64,000 nucleotides of DNA from the NCBI GenBank assembly GCA_963835215.1, contig CAWIES010000001.1:1-64000 (forward strand), read 5' to 3'. This DNA comes from Roseiarcus sp963835215. GTDB taxonomy: Bacteria > Pseudomonadota > Alphaproteobacteria > Rhizobiales > Beijerinckiaceae. Below, one piece after another: positions 29,124-38,533 of this stretch (position 1 is the first letter of the stretch; the number at the start of each line of letters is the position of its first letter). Position numbers and translations under genes: made by a program. The notes below the pieces were generated by a model. The model saw nothing but the letters and a program-made list of their open reading frames with translations. It ran no database searches and was not told the origin of the DNA.

Positions 29124-29205
29124 GGCGTCTTGGAGGGGAATTGAACTCCCGGCGGCGCCTTTCCCGACCCCAGGTCTAGGAAGCGTCGGTTCGACGCGCT
29201 CATCC
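29124..29205 (-). other. Possible decayed tRNA-like sequence
   Basis: The minus strand reads CTTCCTAGACCTGGGGTC, close to the anticodon-arm and variable part of the tRNA-Arg at 54736-54813 (TTTCCTAAACCTGGGGTC), then after about 14 bases a T-arm-like GGGAGTTCAATTCCCC and a GACGCC end. No matching 5' acceptor half is found, so it is not a functional tRNA. It may be a remnant or attachment-site scar. The rest of the 345-bp gap (29023-29367) holds the DUF2177 promoter and nothing else I can name. Confidence 0.3.
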
Positions 29206-29367
29206 TGGGAATGGCCGATAGTTCAATGCCGCCGTGGCCGTCGCCGCTTGCGCTAGCACAGCGATAATGTGCAGTATCGACGAACGCGAAGCGCCGCCGC
29301 ATCGAACTAGGATCGCGGACCGTGGCGCCAAAGAAATCGCGATCATTGGGTCTCGGGAGGAACTTCC

Positions 29368-30630
29368 ATGGCGTCGCCATTTCCATATTCTCGAATGAAT
29401 CGTCGCTCGGTCCTCAAGGGAGCCGCCGCATTGGGCGGCTTCGGCGTCGCGGCCCCGTTCGTCATCGCAGCGCGCGCCGAGACGCCGATCAAGATCGGCA
29501 TGATCGATCCGCTGACCGGCGTTTATGCGGCGCTGGCGCAAAACGAGGTGATGGGCGCCAAGCTCGCGGTCGATCAGCTCAACGCCGCCGGCGGTATTCT
29601 CGGGCGCCCGATTGAACTGCTGGTCGAGGATTCGGCCAACGATGTCGGCACTGGCGTGCAGAAGGCCAACAAGCTGATCGAGCGCGATCAGGTGTCGTTC
29701 CTGATTGGCGACGTGAACTCGGGCGTCGCTCTGGCGATCGCCCAGGTCAGCAACGAAAAGAAGATCCTCCACATTGTTTCGGGCGGTCACACGGACTCGA
29801 TCACCGGCCACGACTGCAAGTGGAACGTCTACCGGGTGTGCAACACCACCAGCATGGAGGCGAACTCGGTCTCCAACCTACTGTTCAGCAAGTACGGCAA
29901 GAAATGGCATTTCATCACGCCCGACTACGCCTTCGGCCATACGTTGCAGAAGGCGGCGGCGGTCGATCTCGCCAAGCTCGGCGGCACGGTGACCGGCAAC
30001 GAACTGACGCCGCTCGGCACCACGGATTTTTCGGCCTACCTCATCAAAGCGCAGGCGGCGAACCCCGACGTTCTTCTGGTGCTGCCGCAGGGCTCGGACA
30101 TGGTGAACTGTCTAAAACAGATCGTGCAATTCGGGCTCAACCAGCAAATGCACGTCGCCGGTCTCCAGCAGGAACTCGAAGCGCTCGAGGCGATGCCTCC
30201 CGAGGCGCGCATCGGCATCTGGGTGTTCGAGTGGTACTGGAACCAGCCGGGCGTTCCCGGCGTCGACAAGTTCGTCGCCGATGTCCGCAAGGTCAACGGC
30301 GGCAAGGTTCCGACCGCGCGCCATTGGTTCGGCTACACTTCGGTGCAGACGATCGCGGGGATCGCCAATCGCGAGAAGACGCTCGACTCGGTCGCGCTCG
30401 CCAAAGCGCTCGGCAATTTCGAATTGCCACCCGAGATCAAGCTGCAACCCAACAAGTGCTATTATCGAGCGGGCGATCATCAGCTGATGACGTCGGCCTT
30501 CGTTGGCGAAGCGCAATCCAACGGCGCGAAGGACCCCGAGGATCTGTTCCGGGTCGACAATGTGATCGCCGGCGACACGACCGCGCCCGCCGAGGGCGAG
30601 ACAGGCTGCACAATTCAATGGCCAACCTAG
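29368..30630 (+). CDS. Branched-chain-type ABC transporter substrate-binding protein
   Basis: A 420-residue periplasmic protein (Peripla_BP_6, LivJ/UrtA-like). The signal has twin arginines (MNRRSVLKGAAALGG) followed by PIKIGMIDPLTGVYAALAQ and GAKLAVDQLNAAGGILGRPIELLVEDS. GGGAGG at 29355-29360 supports the ATG at 29368. It starts a five-gene operon with two permeases and two ATPases. Substrates of this large family range from branched amino acids to urea, amides and aromatic acids; nothing in the locus fixes it here. Confidence 0.9.
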   Translation: MASPFPYSRMNRRSVLKGAAALGGFGVAAPFVIAARAETPIKIGMIDPLTGVYAALAQNEVMGAKLAVDQLNAAGGILGRPIELLVEDSANDVGTGVQKANKLIERDQVSFLIGDVNSGVALAIAQVSNEKKILHIVSGGHTDSITGHDCKWNVYRVCNTTSMEANSVSNLLFSKYGKKWHFITPDYAFGHTLQKAAAVDLAKLGGTVTGNELTPLGTTDFSAYLIKAQAANPDVLLVLPQGSDMVNCLKQIVQFGLNQQMHVAGLQQELEALEAMPPEARIGIWVFEWYWNQPGVPGVDKFVADVRKVNGGKVPTARHWFGYTSVQTIAGIANREKTLDSVALAKALGNFELPPEIKLQPNKCYYRAGDHQLMTSAFVGEAQSNGAKDPEDLFRVDNVIAGDTTAPAEGETGCTIQWPT

Positions 30631-30639
30631 GCCGCCGTC

Positions 30640-31506
30640 ATGCAGCTTCTGCTTTTCAACATCACCAATGGGCTGATCATCGGCGCGTTCTACGCGCTGA
30701 TGGCGCTCGGCCTGTCGCTGATCCTCAATTTGAGCAACGTGATCAATTTCGCCCATGGCGGATTTCTCGTCATCGGCGGCTACCTCGCCTATACGATAAC
30801 GCCTTATGTCGGCTTCTGGGGCGCGCTGCTGATTGCGCCGGTGCTCACTGCAATGATCGGCTTCGTCGTTGAGGGGGTTCTGATCCGACCGCTCTATGGC
30901 CGTGATCCGCTCTACAGCCTGCTCATGACCTTTGGCCTGGCTTTCATCATCGAAGATGGCACGCGCTTCATTTGGGGCGCGCAGGGCAAGCCGGTGACGA
31001 TACCGCCATTTCTCGCCCGGCCGCTGAGCCACCAGTTCTTCTTCCTCACCGGCTATCGCGTGTTCATGGTGGCGACGGTGACGATCGCGGTGGCGCTGAT
31101 CTTCGCCGTGCTGCGGTATACGCGCCTGGGCATTCGCGTTCGCGCCGCCACGCTCGACCTCGAGATGGTCGCGGCGATGGGCGTCAACGTGCGGATGCTG
31201 CGATCGCTCAATTTCGCCGGCGGGATTTATCTCGCCGGGCTCGCCGGCGCGCTCGCGGCCGGGCAGCTCGGCCTCGAGCCAACGATGGGAACCGGGCTGC
31301 TGATGCCGAGCTTCATCGCCATCATCATCGGCGGCGTTGGCAGCCTGGTCGGCACTTTGATCGGCGGGCTTCTGATCGGGGTCGCCTCCGGCGTGACGGC
31401 GGTGTTCGAGCCGGCCGCCAGCGAGGCGATCATGTACGTGCTGATGGCGATCATCCTGCTTGCGCGCCCGCGCGGCCTGCTGGGCGAGGAAGGCATGATG
31501 ACGTGA
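30640..31506 (+). CDS. LivH-type inner-membrane permease
   Basis: A 288-residue permease. Typical start LLFNITNGLIIGAFYALMALGLSLILNLSNVINFAHGGF, the LivH signature, with about eight membrane helices and the cytosolic loop AATLDLEMVAAMGVNVRMLRSLNF that contacts the ATPase. It lies 10 bp after the binding protein gene and its TGA overlaps the GTG of the next gene. Forms the channel with the LivM-type protein. Intact. Confidence 0.92.
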   Translation: MQLLLFNITNGLIIGAFYALMALGLSLILNLSNVINFAHGGFLVIGGYLAYTITPYVGFWGALLIAPVLTAMIGFVVEGVLIRPLYGRDPLYSLLMTFGLAFIIEDGTRFIWGAQGKPVTIPPFLARPLSHQFFFLTGYRVFMVATVTIAVALIFAVLRYTRLGIRVRAATLDLEMVAAMGVNVRMLRSLNFAGGIYLAGLAGALAAGQLGLEPTMGTGLLMPSFIAIIIGGVGSLVGTLIGGLLIGVASGVTAVFEPAASEAIMYVLMAIILLARPRGLLGEEGMMT

Positions 31507-32462
31507 GCGGGTCTCTCGCGACGCGAAAAGTCGCCTTCCAACTGGCGATATGGGCGGTGTTGGCGCTGGCGCCGTTTTGGATGCCCCCGCTCGGGGGCTA
31601 CACCGCGCTCGGCACGCGCGTTTTGGTGCTGGCGCTCGCGGCGATGTCGGTCAACTTTCTGCTCGGCTTCACCGGGGTGCTGTCCTTCGGCCATGCCGCC
31701 TATTTTGGCCTTGGCGCTTACGGCGCCGGCTTCGCCTTGAAATTCCTCGCGCCGAGCACGCCGCTCGCGCTGCTGTGCGGCATGCTGCTTGGCGGGCTCG
31801 TCGGAGCGCTTTTGGGGTCGGTGATTGCGCGCAGGCGCGGCGTCTATTTCGCCATGGTGACGATCGCGATCGGGCAGGTGTTCTACTATATCGCGTTCCA
31901 ATGGAGCTCGGTGACTGGCGGCGACGACGGGCTGCGCGGGTTCTCGCGCCAGCCGATCGCGCTCGGCCCATTCTCGCTCGACATCCTGTCGAACGCCGAC
32001 GCCTTCTATTATTTCGTGCTGTTCTGCTTCGCGCTGGCGGTCGCGATCATGGGGTTCGTCCTGCGCTCGCCGTTCGGGCGCACGATGGTCGCCATCCGCG
32101 AGAACGAACGCCGGGCGCGATTTCTTGGGCTGCCGGTCGATCGCCACATCTGGATCGCCTTCACGCTGTCTTGCTTCTTCATGGGATTTGCCGGCGCGCT
32201 CTATGCGCTGGTGAACAATTTCGCCGATCCGCGCGGCCTGCATTACAGCCAGTCGGGCGACTTTGTGATGATGGCCGTGATGGGCGGCATGCGCAATTTC
32301 TGGGGCCCGCTGCTCGGCGCGGCGGTGTTCGTGGTGCTGCAGGACTATCTCTCCAGCGTCACCGTCAACTGGATGTCGGGGGTCGGCGTCCTTTTTGTCC
32401 TGATCGTGCTGTTCTTTCCGCGCGGCCTGCTCGGCTTCGTCAAACGCGGGAGCGCGCGATGA
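31503..32462 (+). CDS. LivM-type inner-membrane permease
   Basis: A 319-residue permease starting at a GTG that overlaps the previous stop (GTGA). Contains LALAAMSVNFLLGFTGVLSFGHAAYFGLGAYGAG, characteristic of LivM, and the ATPase-contacting loop GRTMVAIRENERRARFLGLPV. About ten helices. Ends FPRGLLGFVKRGSAR and overlaps the ATG of the next ATPase (ATGA). Second half of the translocation channel. Confidence 0.92.
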   Translation: MSGSLATRKVAFQLAIWAVLALAPFWMPPLGGYTALGTRVLVLALAAMSVNFLLGFTGVLSFGHAAYFGLGAYGAGFALKFLAPSTPLALLCGMLLGGLVGALLGSVIARRRGVYFAMVTIAIGQVFYYIAFQWSSVTGGDDGLRGFSRQPIALGPFSLDILSNADAFYYFVLFCFALAVAIMGFVLRSPFGRTMVAIRENERRARFLGLPVDRHIWIAFTLSCFFMGFAGALYALVNNFADPRGLHYSQSGDFVMMAVMGGMRNFWGPLLGAAVFVVLQDYLSSVTVNWMSGVGVLFVLIVLFFPRGLLGFVKRGSAR

Positions 32463-33262
32463 GCGTCGCGCTTGATGGGCAAATGGCGATCGCGGAGGCG
32501 GCGGCGCCGCGCGATAAAGTCCTCGAGGTCGTCCATGTCGGCAAACGCTTCGGCAGTCTGGTGGCGGTCGACGACGTCTCACTGACCGTCGAGCGCGGCG
32601 AATTGCGCGCCATCATCGGGCCGAACGGGGCAGGCAAGACCACCTTCTTCAATCTGATCAGCGGCTTTTTTCCGCCGAGCAGCGGCAAGATCATCTTCGA
32701 CGGGCGCGACGTCACGGCGATGCCGGCATACCGGCGGGTCCGGGCGGGCATGGCGCGGACGTTCCAGATCACCGAGATATTTCCAGAGCTCACGCTCTAC
32801 GAGAACTTGCAGATCGGGGCCGAGATCGCCGCCGGTTACCGCTTGCGGCCGTGGATCAGCCGCGCCGAGACAGCAGCGATTCGCCGCCAGATCGACGAAA
32901 TCCTCGATCTTTCGGGAATGGCCGGGAAGGTCGACCGGCTGGTCGGGGAGCTCGCCCACGGCGATCAGCGTGTCGCCGAAATCGCGATGGCCCTGACGTC
33001 GCGGCCGCGTCTCCTGCTGCTCGACGAGCCCGCCGCCGGCATGGGCGACCAAGAGACTTTTGCGGTCACCCGGCTGATCCGCGAATTGCATCGCGGCGGC
33101 GCAATGGCGATCGTGCTGATCGAGCACGACATGCGCGTGGTGTTCGGTCTCGCCGCTCGCATCACGGTTCTCGATCAGGGCAGGCTGCTCGCCGAAGGAT
33201 CTCCCCAGGAGATCGCGATCAACGCGGCGGTGCAGCAAGCCTATCTGGGGAAGGCGGGATGA
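32459..33262 (+). CDS. LivG-type ABC ATPase
   Basis: A 267-residue ATPase: Walker A GPNGAGKT, the LivG-type insert MARTFQITEIFPELTLYENLQIG, signature LAHGDQRVAEIAMAL (LSHGEQR variant), Walker B LLLLDEPAAGMG, and switch His in EHDMRVVFG. It starts by ATGA overlap and ends by overlap with the last ATPase gene. Pairs with the LivF-type ATPase as the motor of the importer. Confidence 0.92.
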   Translation: MSVALDGQMAIAEAAAPRDKVLEVVHVGKRFGSLVAVDDVSLTVERGELRAIIGPNGAGKTTFFNLISGFFPPSSGKIIFDGRDVTAMPAYRRVRAGMARTFQITEIFPELTLYENLQIGAEIAAGYRLRPWISRAETAAIRRQIDEILDLSGMAGKVDRLVGELAHGDQRVAEIAMALTSRPRLLLLDEPAAGMGDQETFAVTRLIRELHRGGAMAIVLIEHDMRVVFGLAARITVLDQGRLLAEGSPQEIAINAAVQQAYLGKAG

Positions 33263-33981
33263 GCGCCGCGCTCGTGGCCAGGGGCCTGCAAACCTATTAC
33301 GGCAAGAGCCACATTCTCCACGGCGTCGACATCGAGATCGCCGAGGGCAAGATCACCGCATTGCTCGGCCGTAACGGCGCCGGTAAGACGACGACCCTGC
33401 GCACCCTGATGGGACTGACGCCGGCGCGAAGCGGGACGATCACGATTTTCGGCGAGGATATGACGCGCTGGCCGACCTACCGGATCGCGGCGAGCGGCGT
33501 CGGCTACGTGCCGGAAGGGCGGCGGGTCTACGCCAATCTCACGGTCGAAGAAAACCTCAAGACGCCGCTCGCGCGCAAAGGCCCGTGGACGATCGAGCGC
33601 GCCTATCAGCTTTTTCCCCGGCTCGCCGAACGGCGCCAGAATCGCGGCCGCCAGCTTTCGGGCGGCGAACAGGAAATGCTGGCGATCGCGCGCGCCCTCA
33701 TGCTGAACCCTAAGCTGCTGATGCTCGACGAGCCCTCGCAAGGTCTCGCGCCGCTGATCGTCGCCGAGGTCTTTCGCATCGTGCAGTCGATGCGCGATGA
33801 GGGGATCTCGATCCTGCTCGTCGAACAGAATGTCCTCATGAGCCTTGAGATCGCCGACCACGCCTATGTGCTCGAAAACGGAGCGATCGTGCATTCCGGC
33901 CCGGCGCGCGAACTGGCGGAGAACGAGGCGCGAGTCCAGGAGCTCGCTGGCGTCGGGGGCGGGGACTGGTTGCAGATCTAG
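33259..33981 (+). CDS. LivF-type ABC ATPase
   Basis: A 240-residue ATPase, the last gene of the importer operon. Walker A GRNGAGKT, Q-loop region GVGYVPEGRRVYANLTVEENL (typical LivF), signature LSGGEQEMLAIARAL, Walker B LLMLDEPSQGLAP, switch region VEQNVLMSLEIADHAYVLENG. Complete and without anomalies. Followed by 109 bp without features and then the esterase gene. Confidence 0.92.
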   Translation: MSAALVARGLQTYYGKSHILHGVDIEIAEGKITALLGRNGAGKTTTLRTLMGLTPARSGTITIFGEDMTRWPTYRIAASGVGYVPEGRRVYANLTVEENLKTPLARKGPWTIERAYQLFPRLAERRQNRGRQLSGGEQEMLAIARALMLNPKLLMLDEPSQGLAPLIVAEVFRIVQSMRDEGISILLVEQNVLMSLEIADHAYVLENGAIVHSGPARELAENEARVQELAGVGGGDWLQI

Positions 33982-34090
33982 ACGCGAGATGAACTGAGAT
34001 TGAATCGCGGAGAGACCGAGCGAACCCGCGGATAGGCCTGAGCCCTCAGAAGATTGGGTCGGCTTCCGCTCGCTACCCAAGCACGCCGGA

Positions 34091-35218
34091 ATGTGCAAAG
34101 GTCCGCGGCGGACGAGGAATTGCTTGGGGCCGCAAGGGCCCTCGGGCTTGGCGGGGGCCGGATTGACCAGGACTGCGCCGCTTGCGGCGATCGCGGTTGC
34201 GATTTTGGCTTTGGCCGCATGCGCGACCCGGCCCGTGGGCAATCTCGTGCCGGTCGCCGTTTCCGCGCCGGACACGAGCGCCGTCGAGATGCTGGTGGCG
34301 ACCACCCGCGCCGAAGATCCCAATCCCGGCGTCATGTTCAACGGCGAACGCGCGCATGGCCTGCGCTTCGCCGATATCGGCATTTCGATACCGCCGGACG
34401 CAGATCGCAAGATCGGCGAGGTGCAATGGCCTTCCTCGGTCCCCGGCGACCCCGAGCACAGTTTTGTCACGCTGCACGCCGACCGGCTTGAGCTTCCCGA
34501 GCTCAAGGCGGATTTTGACGCGCGATTGCAGCAGGGACCGTCTTCGCACGTGCTGATCTTCGTCCACGGCTACAACACAAAGTTCGAAGAAGCCGTCTAT
34601 CGATTTGCGCAAATCGTCCATGACTCGGGCGCGCCGGTGTTGCCGTTCCTGTTCACGTGGCCCTCGCGCGGCGACCTGCTCAACTACGTCTACGACCAAA
34701 ACAGCGCGCTGTATTCGCGCGACGCGTTGGAGGACGTGCTGCAGGCGATGGTGGACGATCCGAAGGTCGGGTCAATTTCCGTCCTCGCCCACTCGATGGG
34801 AAATTTTGTCGCGGTCGAAGCGTTGCGGCAGATGGCGATCCGCGACAAGGGCCTGCCGCTGAAGATCAAGGACATCATGCTGGCTTCCCCCGACATCGAC
34901 TTCGAAGTGTTCCGCCGCGAGATCGCCGAGATCGAGAAGTCGGGCAAAGCCGCGCCGGTGACCCTGTTCGTCTCCAACGACGACCAGGCTCTGGGCGCTT
35001 CCAGCTTCCTCGCCGGCGGCGAACCGCGTCTTGGCGGGATCGATCCGAGAGTCGAGCCGTTCAAGTCGAATTTGGAACGAGCGGGCGTCAATGTCGTTGA
35101 TCTCAGTTCGTTCAAGTCCGACAGCGCGATGAATCACTCCAAATTCGCCGACGCCGATGTCGTCGCGTCAATCGGCGAGCGACTGGCCCATGGCCAAACG
35201 CTCACCGACGCGCATTGA
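34091..35218 (+). CDS. DUF900-type alpha/beta hydrolase lipoprotein
   Basis: A 375-residue hydrolase. A lipobox (LALAACAT) follows a hydrophobic segment, so it is a lipoprotein. The DUF900 marks are VATTRAEDPNPGVMFNGERAHGLRFADIGIS, the oxyanion strand VLIFVHGYNTKFEEAVYRFAQI, the nucleophile elbow AHSMGNF (Ser in SxG) and a late acid/His region (MLASPDIDFEVFRR; AMNHSKFAD). A TTG at 34163 is an alternative start nearer to the signal. Substrate unknown; single gene after the importer operon. Confidence 0.8.
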   Translation: MCKGPRRTRNCLGPQGPSGLAGAGLTRTAPLAAIAVAILALAACATRPVGNLVPVAVSAPDTSAVEMLVATTRAEDPNPGVMFNGERAHGLRFADIGISIPPDADRKIGEVQWPSSVPGDPEHSFVTLHADRLELPELKADFDARLQQGPSSHVLIFVHGYNTKFEEAVYRFAQIVHDSGAPVLPFLFTWPSRGDLLNYVYDQNSALYSRDALEDVLQAMVDDPKVGSISVLAHSMGNFVAVEALRQMAIRDKGLPLKIKDIMLASPDIDFEVFRREIAEIEKSGKAAPVTLFVSNDDQALGASSFLAGGEPRLGGIDPRVEPFKSNLERAGVNVVDLSSFKSDSAMNHSKFADADVVASIGERLAHGQTLTDAH

Positions 35219-35439
35219 TTTCAAGATGGACCGACGATCTTTGCCCGACGTGAAGGGCAAGCAGAATCGAGATGGCTTCGCCTTGCGCCAAGCCAGTCAT
35301 CGTCGAAGGACTCACGACGACGAGAGTGCGCGGCCGACCATCTGAACCGCTTTCTTCACGCACGAGCGCAAACCTTCGCCCCGTTCTCGCCGCGCCGCGA
35401 GAGCGCGAAGCAAAGTCGAGCCGAGCGGGGCCGCGCAAC

Positions 35440-36468
35440 TCACTGTAAGTGAGCGCGATCGACGACTGTTGCGCTGGTCGGCGAGACGGCCGCATTCGCC
35501 GAGTTGCGCAGTCCCCAAGCGGCCACGACAAGCGCGAACGCCAGCCCGACCGCCGCTCGAGCAACGAGGCCATCGCCAACGAGGGAGGCGAAGGGCATAT
35601 CGGCATATGCGGCTTCAGCGACAAGAGCGACGAGAAGCGTCGCCAGGACCGTCATCGCCAGAGGGCGGGAGCGGAGCGCGCGGCGCGCAAAAATGACCGA
35701 CGGAATTGACGCGACGAGCGCAAGCAAAACGCCGGCCGCGAGCAGCCTGAGGTCGTGCCGCGCAAACAGCGCGATGCCGACCAGGCCGGGACCCGCTCCG
35801 CCGAGATCGTTGATTGTTTCCGCAGCGAATTCAGCCAGCCCTTGCGCCTCGCGCGGACTGTCGAAAGGCGCAGGCGGCGGCGCCGAGGCGCCGACGCAGC
35901 GCGCGGTCAGGATGAGAAAAATGACGGCGCCAATCAGGACCAGGACAGAAAAGCCGGCGAACCAAACCAGGAGCAGACCCAACAGAGCGCGCGAGACTAT
36001 GCTTGCGGCAGTTTCACTCGCGCGTCTGGTCGCGTTCTCTTCCCCCGACATCACGCGAGCTGCGGAGCGGATGGGCGTTCCCAGGACCGCGTAAATCAGC
36101 AATATGCCGGCAACGGCCGCGGCGATCCAGCCGGGCCCTCCCGCCCCGAGAGTATCTGTTCGCACATAGGCGTCGTAGTCGGGCACGTCGGCGCTGTCGG
36201 AGCCCCACAAGCGAATTATACGCGCCCAGGCCTTCTCGACATCGCCGTTCTCGGCCGCGCAGGCCGCTCCGATTTCCCGGTTCGGCGCCGTCGTCGGATG
36301 GGCGATATTGCGGTCGAAGAGAGTCTGATAGCACGGGCCGGTCTGTACCGCCGCGTCGTCGTCGACCCCCGTCGTCTTGGCTTGTCCGGCGGTCGAATAA
36401 ATCAAACAGAGGAAGAAAAGCCCAAACGAAATCCCGCGCATGGAGTGGCGGCCTAAAGACGCGATCAT
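35440..36468 (-). CDS. Membrane protein of unknown function linked to hflKC
   Basis: A 342-residue protein: N-terminal signal-like helix (ISFGLFFLCLIYSTAGQA), a periplasmic part with two Cys (GPCYQTLFDRNIAH; GAACAAENGDVEKAWARI) that could form a disulfide, then six or so membrane helices. Its ATG overlaps the hflC stop (ATGA), so it is the last gene of the NRAMP-like/TerC/HflK/HflC operon. I do not recognise the family. A role with HflKC is suggested only by coupling. Confidence 0.65.
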   Translation of the reverse strand: MIASLGRHSMRGISFGLFFLCLIYSTAGQAKTTGVDDDAAVQTGPCYQTLFDRNIAHPTTAPNREIGAACAAENGDVEKAWARIIRLWGSDSADVPDYDAYVRTDTLGAGGPGWIAAAVAGILLIYAVLGTPIRSAARVMSGEENATRRASETAASIVSRALLGLLLVWFAGFSVLVLIGAVIFLILTARCVGASAPPPAPFDSPREAQGLAEFAAETINDLGGAGPGLVGIALFARHDLRLLAAGVLLALVASIPSVIFARRALRSRPLAMTVLATLLVALVAEAAYADMPFASLVGDGLVARAAVGLAFALVVAAWGLRNSANAAVSPTSATVVDRAHLQ

Positions 36469-37394
36469 GGCGCGCCCTCCGCTTTGGGCGCCGCCACGAC
36501 GGGGGTCGGGGAAGCGCCCGGCTTTCGCGGGTTGGGGCCCGCATCAAAGAATTTCATCAGTTCGCTCGTTGGGCTCAACACGAGCGTCGGCGATCCCTGA
36601 CCCAGGGATGTGCGGTAGACCTGCAGGGTGCGATAGAGATCGTAGAAGTCAGGATTCTGTTCGTAGGCGCCAACGGCGATCTGGTTGGCGTCGGCATCCG
36701 CGGCGCCGCGACTCGTCTGGCTCGCGCGCAACGCGTCGGAAAGCAGAAACTCACGGTCGCGGTCGGCTTTGGAGCGAATTTCCTGGCCCCATTCGAAACC
36801 CTGAGCGCGCAAGTCCTTGGCCTCGCGCACCCGCTCCGAGGTCATTCGTTCGTAGATCGCCTGACTTGTCTCTGCAGGGAGTTCGGCGCGCAAGATACGC
36901 ACGTCGGTGACCTCGACTCCGAGATCGGCAGCTTGGCGCGCGACCTCGTCGCGAATTTTGTCGGTAATCTTGTCGCGATCCTCGGTCAACAAAGCGGGAA
37001 GCGCCACCTTGCCCAATTCCTTTCGGACCGTGCTGCTTACCAGCTGCGACAAATTGGACAGCGCCTGATCTTCCGTTCCAACCGATCGGAAGAAGTTCAA
37101 GGGATCGGAGATGCGAAAGCGCGAGACCGTCGCCACCTCAATGCGCTTCTCGTCGCCCAAAATCACCTGATCGGTCGGCGGCTGCAACGACAGCAAATGA
37201 TGATCGTAGAACACAGCGGTGTCGACGAAGGGGATCTTGAAATAGAGCCCGGGCTGGCTCAGCGTTTCGATCGGCTTGCCGAGGCGCGTGAGCAGCGCTG
37301 TTTGCGCCTGCTGCACGACAAAGATTCCCTGCCCGCCGAGCCAGACGAGAAACGCACACAGGGCGATCGCCACGATCAGCGCGCGCAGGCTCAC
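36465..37394 (-). CDS. hflC: HflC, SPFH-domain modulator of FtsH
   Basis: A 309-residue SPFH/band-7 protein with a single N-terminal membrane helix (LIVAIALCAFLVWLGGQGIFVV) and the HflC sequence TALLTRLGKPIETLSQPGLYFKIPFVDTAVFYDHHLLSL, then a coiled coil rich in Ala/Glu/Arg (SQAIYERMTSERVREAKDLRAQGFEWGQEI). It forms with HflK the periplasmic cage around FtsH. Downstream of hflK with overlap (stop/start share 4 bp). Confidence 0.93.
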   Translation of the reverse strand: MSLRALIVAIALCAFLVWLGGQGIFVVQQAQTALLTRLGKPIETLSQPGLYFKIPFVDTAVFYDHHLLSLQPPTDQVILGDEKRIEVATVSRFRISDPLNFFRSVGTEDQALSNLSQLVSSTVRKELGKVALPALLTEDRDKITDKIRDEVARQAADLGVEVTDVRILRAELPAETSQAIYERMTSERVREAKDLRAQGFEWGQEIRSKADRDREFLLSDALRASQTSRGAADADANQIAVGAYEQNPDFYDLYRTLQVYRTSLGQGSPTLVLSPTSELMKFFDAGPNPRKPGASPTPVVAAPKAEGAP

Positions 37395-38533
37395 GGCGTC
37401 ACCTTGGGTGTTGCGGGCGGCGGCACGGCGGTCGGAGCGGCGCCAAGAGACAGATAGGGCATGATATAGGGTCCGGCGTGCCCCGAGGGATCGATCAGAA
37501 TCTTGCCGGCCGATTTCAGCACGGTTTCCATTGTGTCGAGATAGAGTCGGCGCCCGGTGAGTTCAGGCGATTTGTCGTAGGACGCGGCCAAAGCGAGGAA
37601 TCGATCGGCGTCGCTGTGAGCCTGGTTGAGGACATCCTCGCGATAGGACTCTGCTTCCTGGGTTAAGCGGTCCGCCTCGGCGCGCGCGCGCGGAAGAATG
37701 TCATTGCGGTAGGCCTCCGCTTCGTTCCGCGCGCGCTGCTGGTCGGCGCGTGCGCGCTGCACGTCGTTGAAAGCGTCGATGACCGCGAGAGGCGGGTCGA
37801 CGCGCTGCAATTGCACTTGCGTGACTTCCACACCGGTGTCGTAGGAATCGAGCAGCCTTTGCAGCAGCGTCTGCGCTTCGTCGGCAATCTTCTGGCGCTG
37901 ATCGGACAGTCCCGATTGTATCGGGTTCAGGCCGATGATCTGGCGCACGACGCTTTCGCCAGTGACCTTGACGGCGCCCTCGGGGTCATTGACGCTGAAG
38001 AGGAACTTCGCAGGGTCCTTGATGCGCCATGAAATCGACGCCGTGGCCTCGACAATATTCTCGTCTCCGGTGAGCATCTGCATCGGCGCGCCGTTGCCGA
38101 TTATGAGCTGGTTGATCGCGGTCACTCTGGGCAGCAGAACGAATTCGATCGGATACGGGAGGTGGTAGTTCAGACCAGGTTGCCGCGTGTCCACCCAGCG
38201 GCCAAACCTGAGAACCAATCCGACCTGATCGGGCTGAACCTTATAGAAGCCGCTGGCCGCCCACACCGCGCCGATCAATACGAGCGTCGCGACGATGCTG
38301 TGCGCGCGCAGAACCAAATGCGGCCGTTTCGCGCCGGTTGTTCGCGGGGGAGAGCGGGAAGCGCGCGCCCGGGGCTGCGCCTCGCCGATCACAGGCGAGC
38401 GATCGGATTGCCGAGGGGCCGCCGGCGCCTCTTCTTGGGCTCGCGGATCGAGCCGGACAGATCGGGTCAACCAGCCGCGAATCTGCGCCGCGGTCACGAA
38501 GACGGGACCGAAGTCGCCGGGTTCAATCGGCAA
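37391..38533 (-). CDS. hflK: HflK, SPFH-domain modulator of FtsH
   Basis: A 380-residue SPFH protein. A Pro/Arg-rich cytosolic N terminus (about 1-75), one membrane helix (IVATLVLIGAVWAASGFY), the HflK part QPDQVGLVLRFGRWVDTRQPGLNYHLPYPIEFV and the coiled coil ARARAEADRLTQEAESYREDVL. The N-terminal region is longer and more basic than in E. coli, which is common in alphaproteobacteria. Its start overlaps the terC stop by 11 bp. Confidence 0.93.
   Translation of the reverse strand: MPIEPGDFGPVFVTAAQIRGWLTRSVRLDPRAQEEAPAAPRQSDRSPVIGEAQPRARASRSPPRTTGAKRPHLVLRAHSIVATLVLIGAVWAASGFYKVQPDQVGLVLRFGRWVDTRQPGLNYHLPYPIEFVLLPRVTAINQLIIGNGAPMQMLTGDENIVEATASISWRIKDPAKFLFSVNDPEGAVKVTGESVVRQIIGLNPIQSGLSDQRQKIADEAQTLLQRLLDSYDTGVEVTQVQLQRVDPPLAVIDAFNDVQRARADQQRARNEAEAYRNDILPRARAEADRLTQEAESYREDVLNQAHSDADRFLALAASYDKSPELTGRRLYLDTMETVLKSAGKILIDPSGHAGPYIMPYLSLGAAPTAVPPPATPKVTP

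Noticed and set aside
29124..29205. A tmRNA piece or functional tRNA.
   Set aside because: No acceptor pairing, no tag-peptide coding region and a mismatched T stem.
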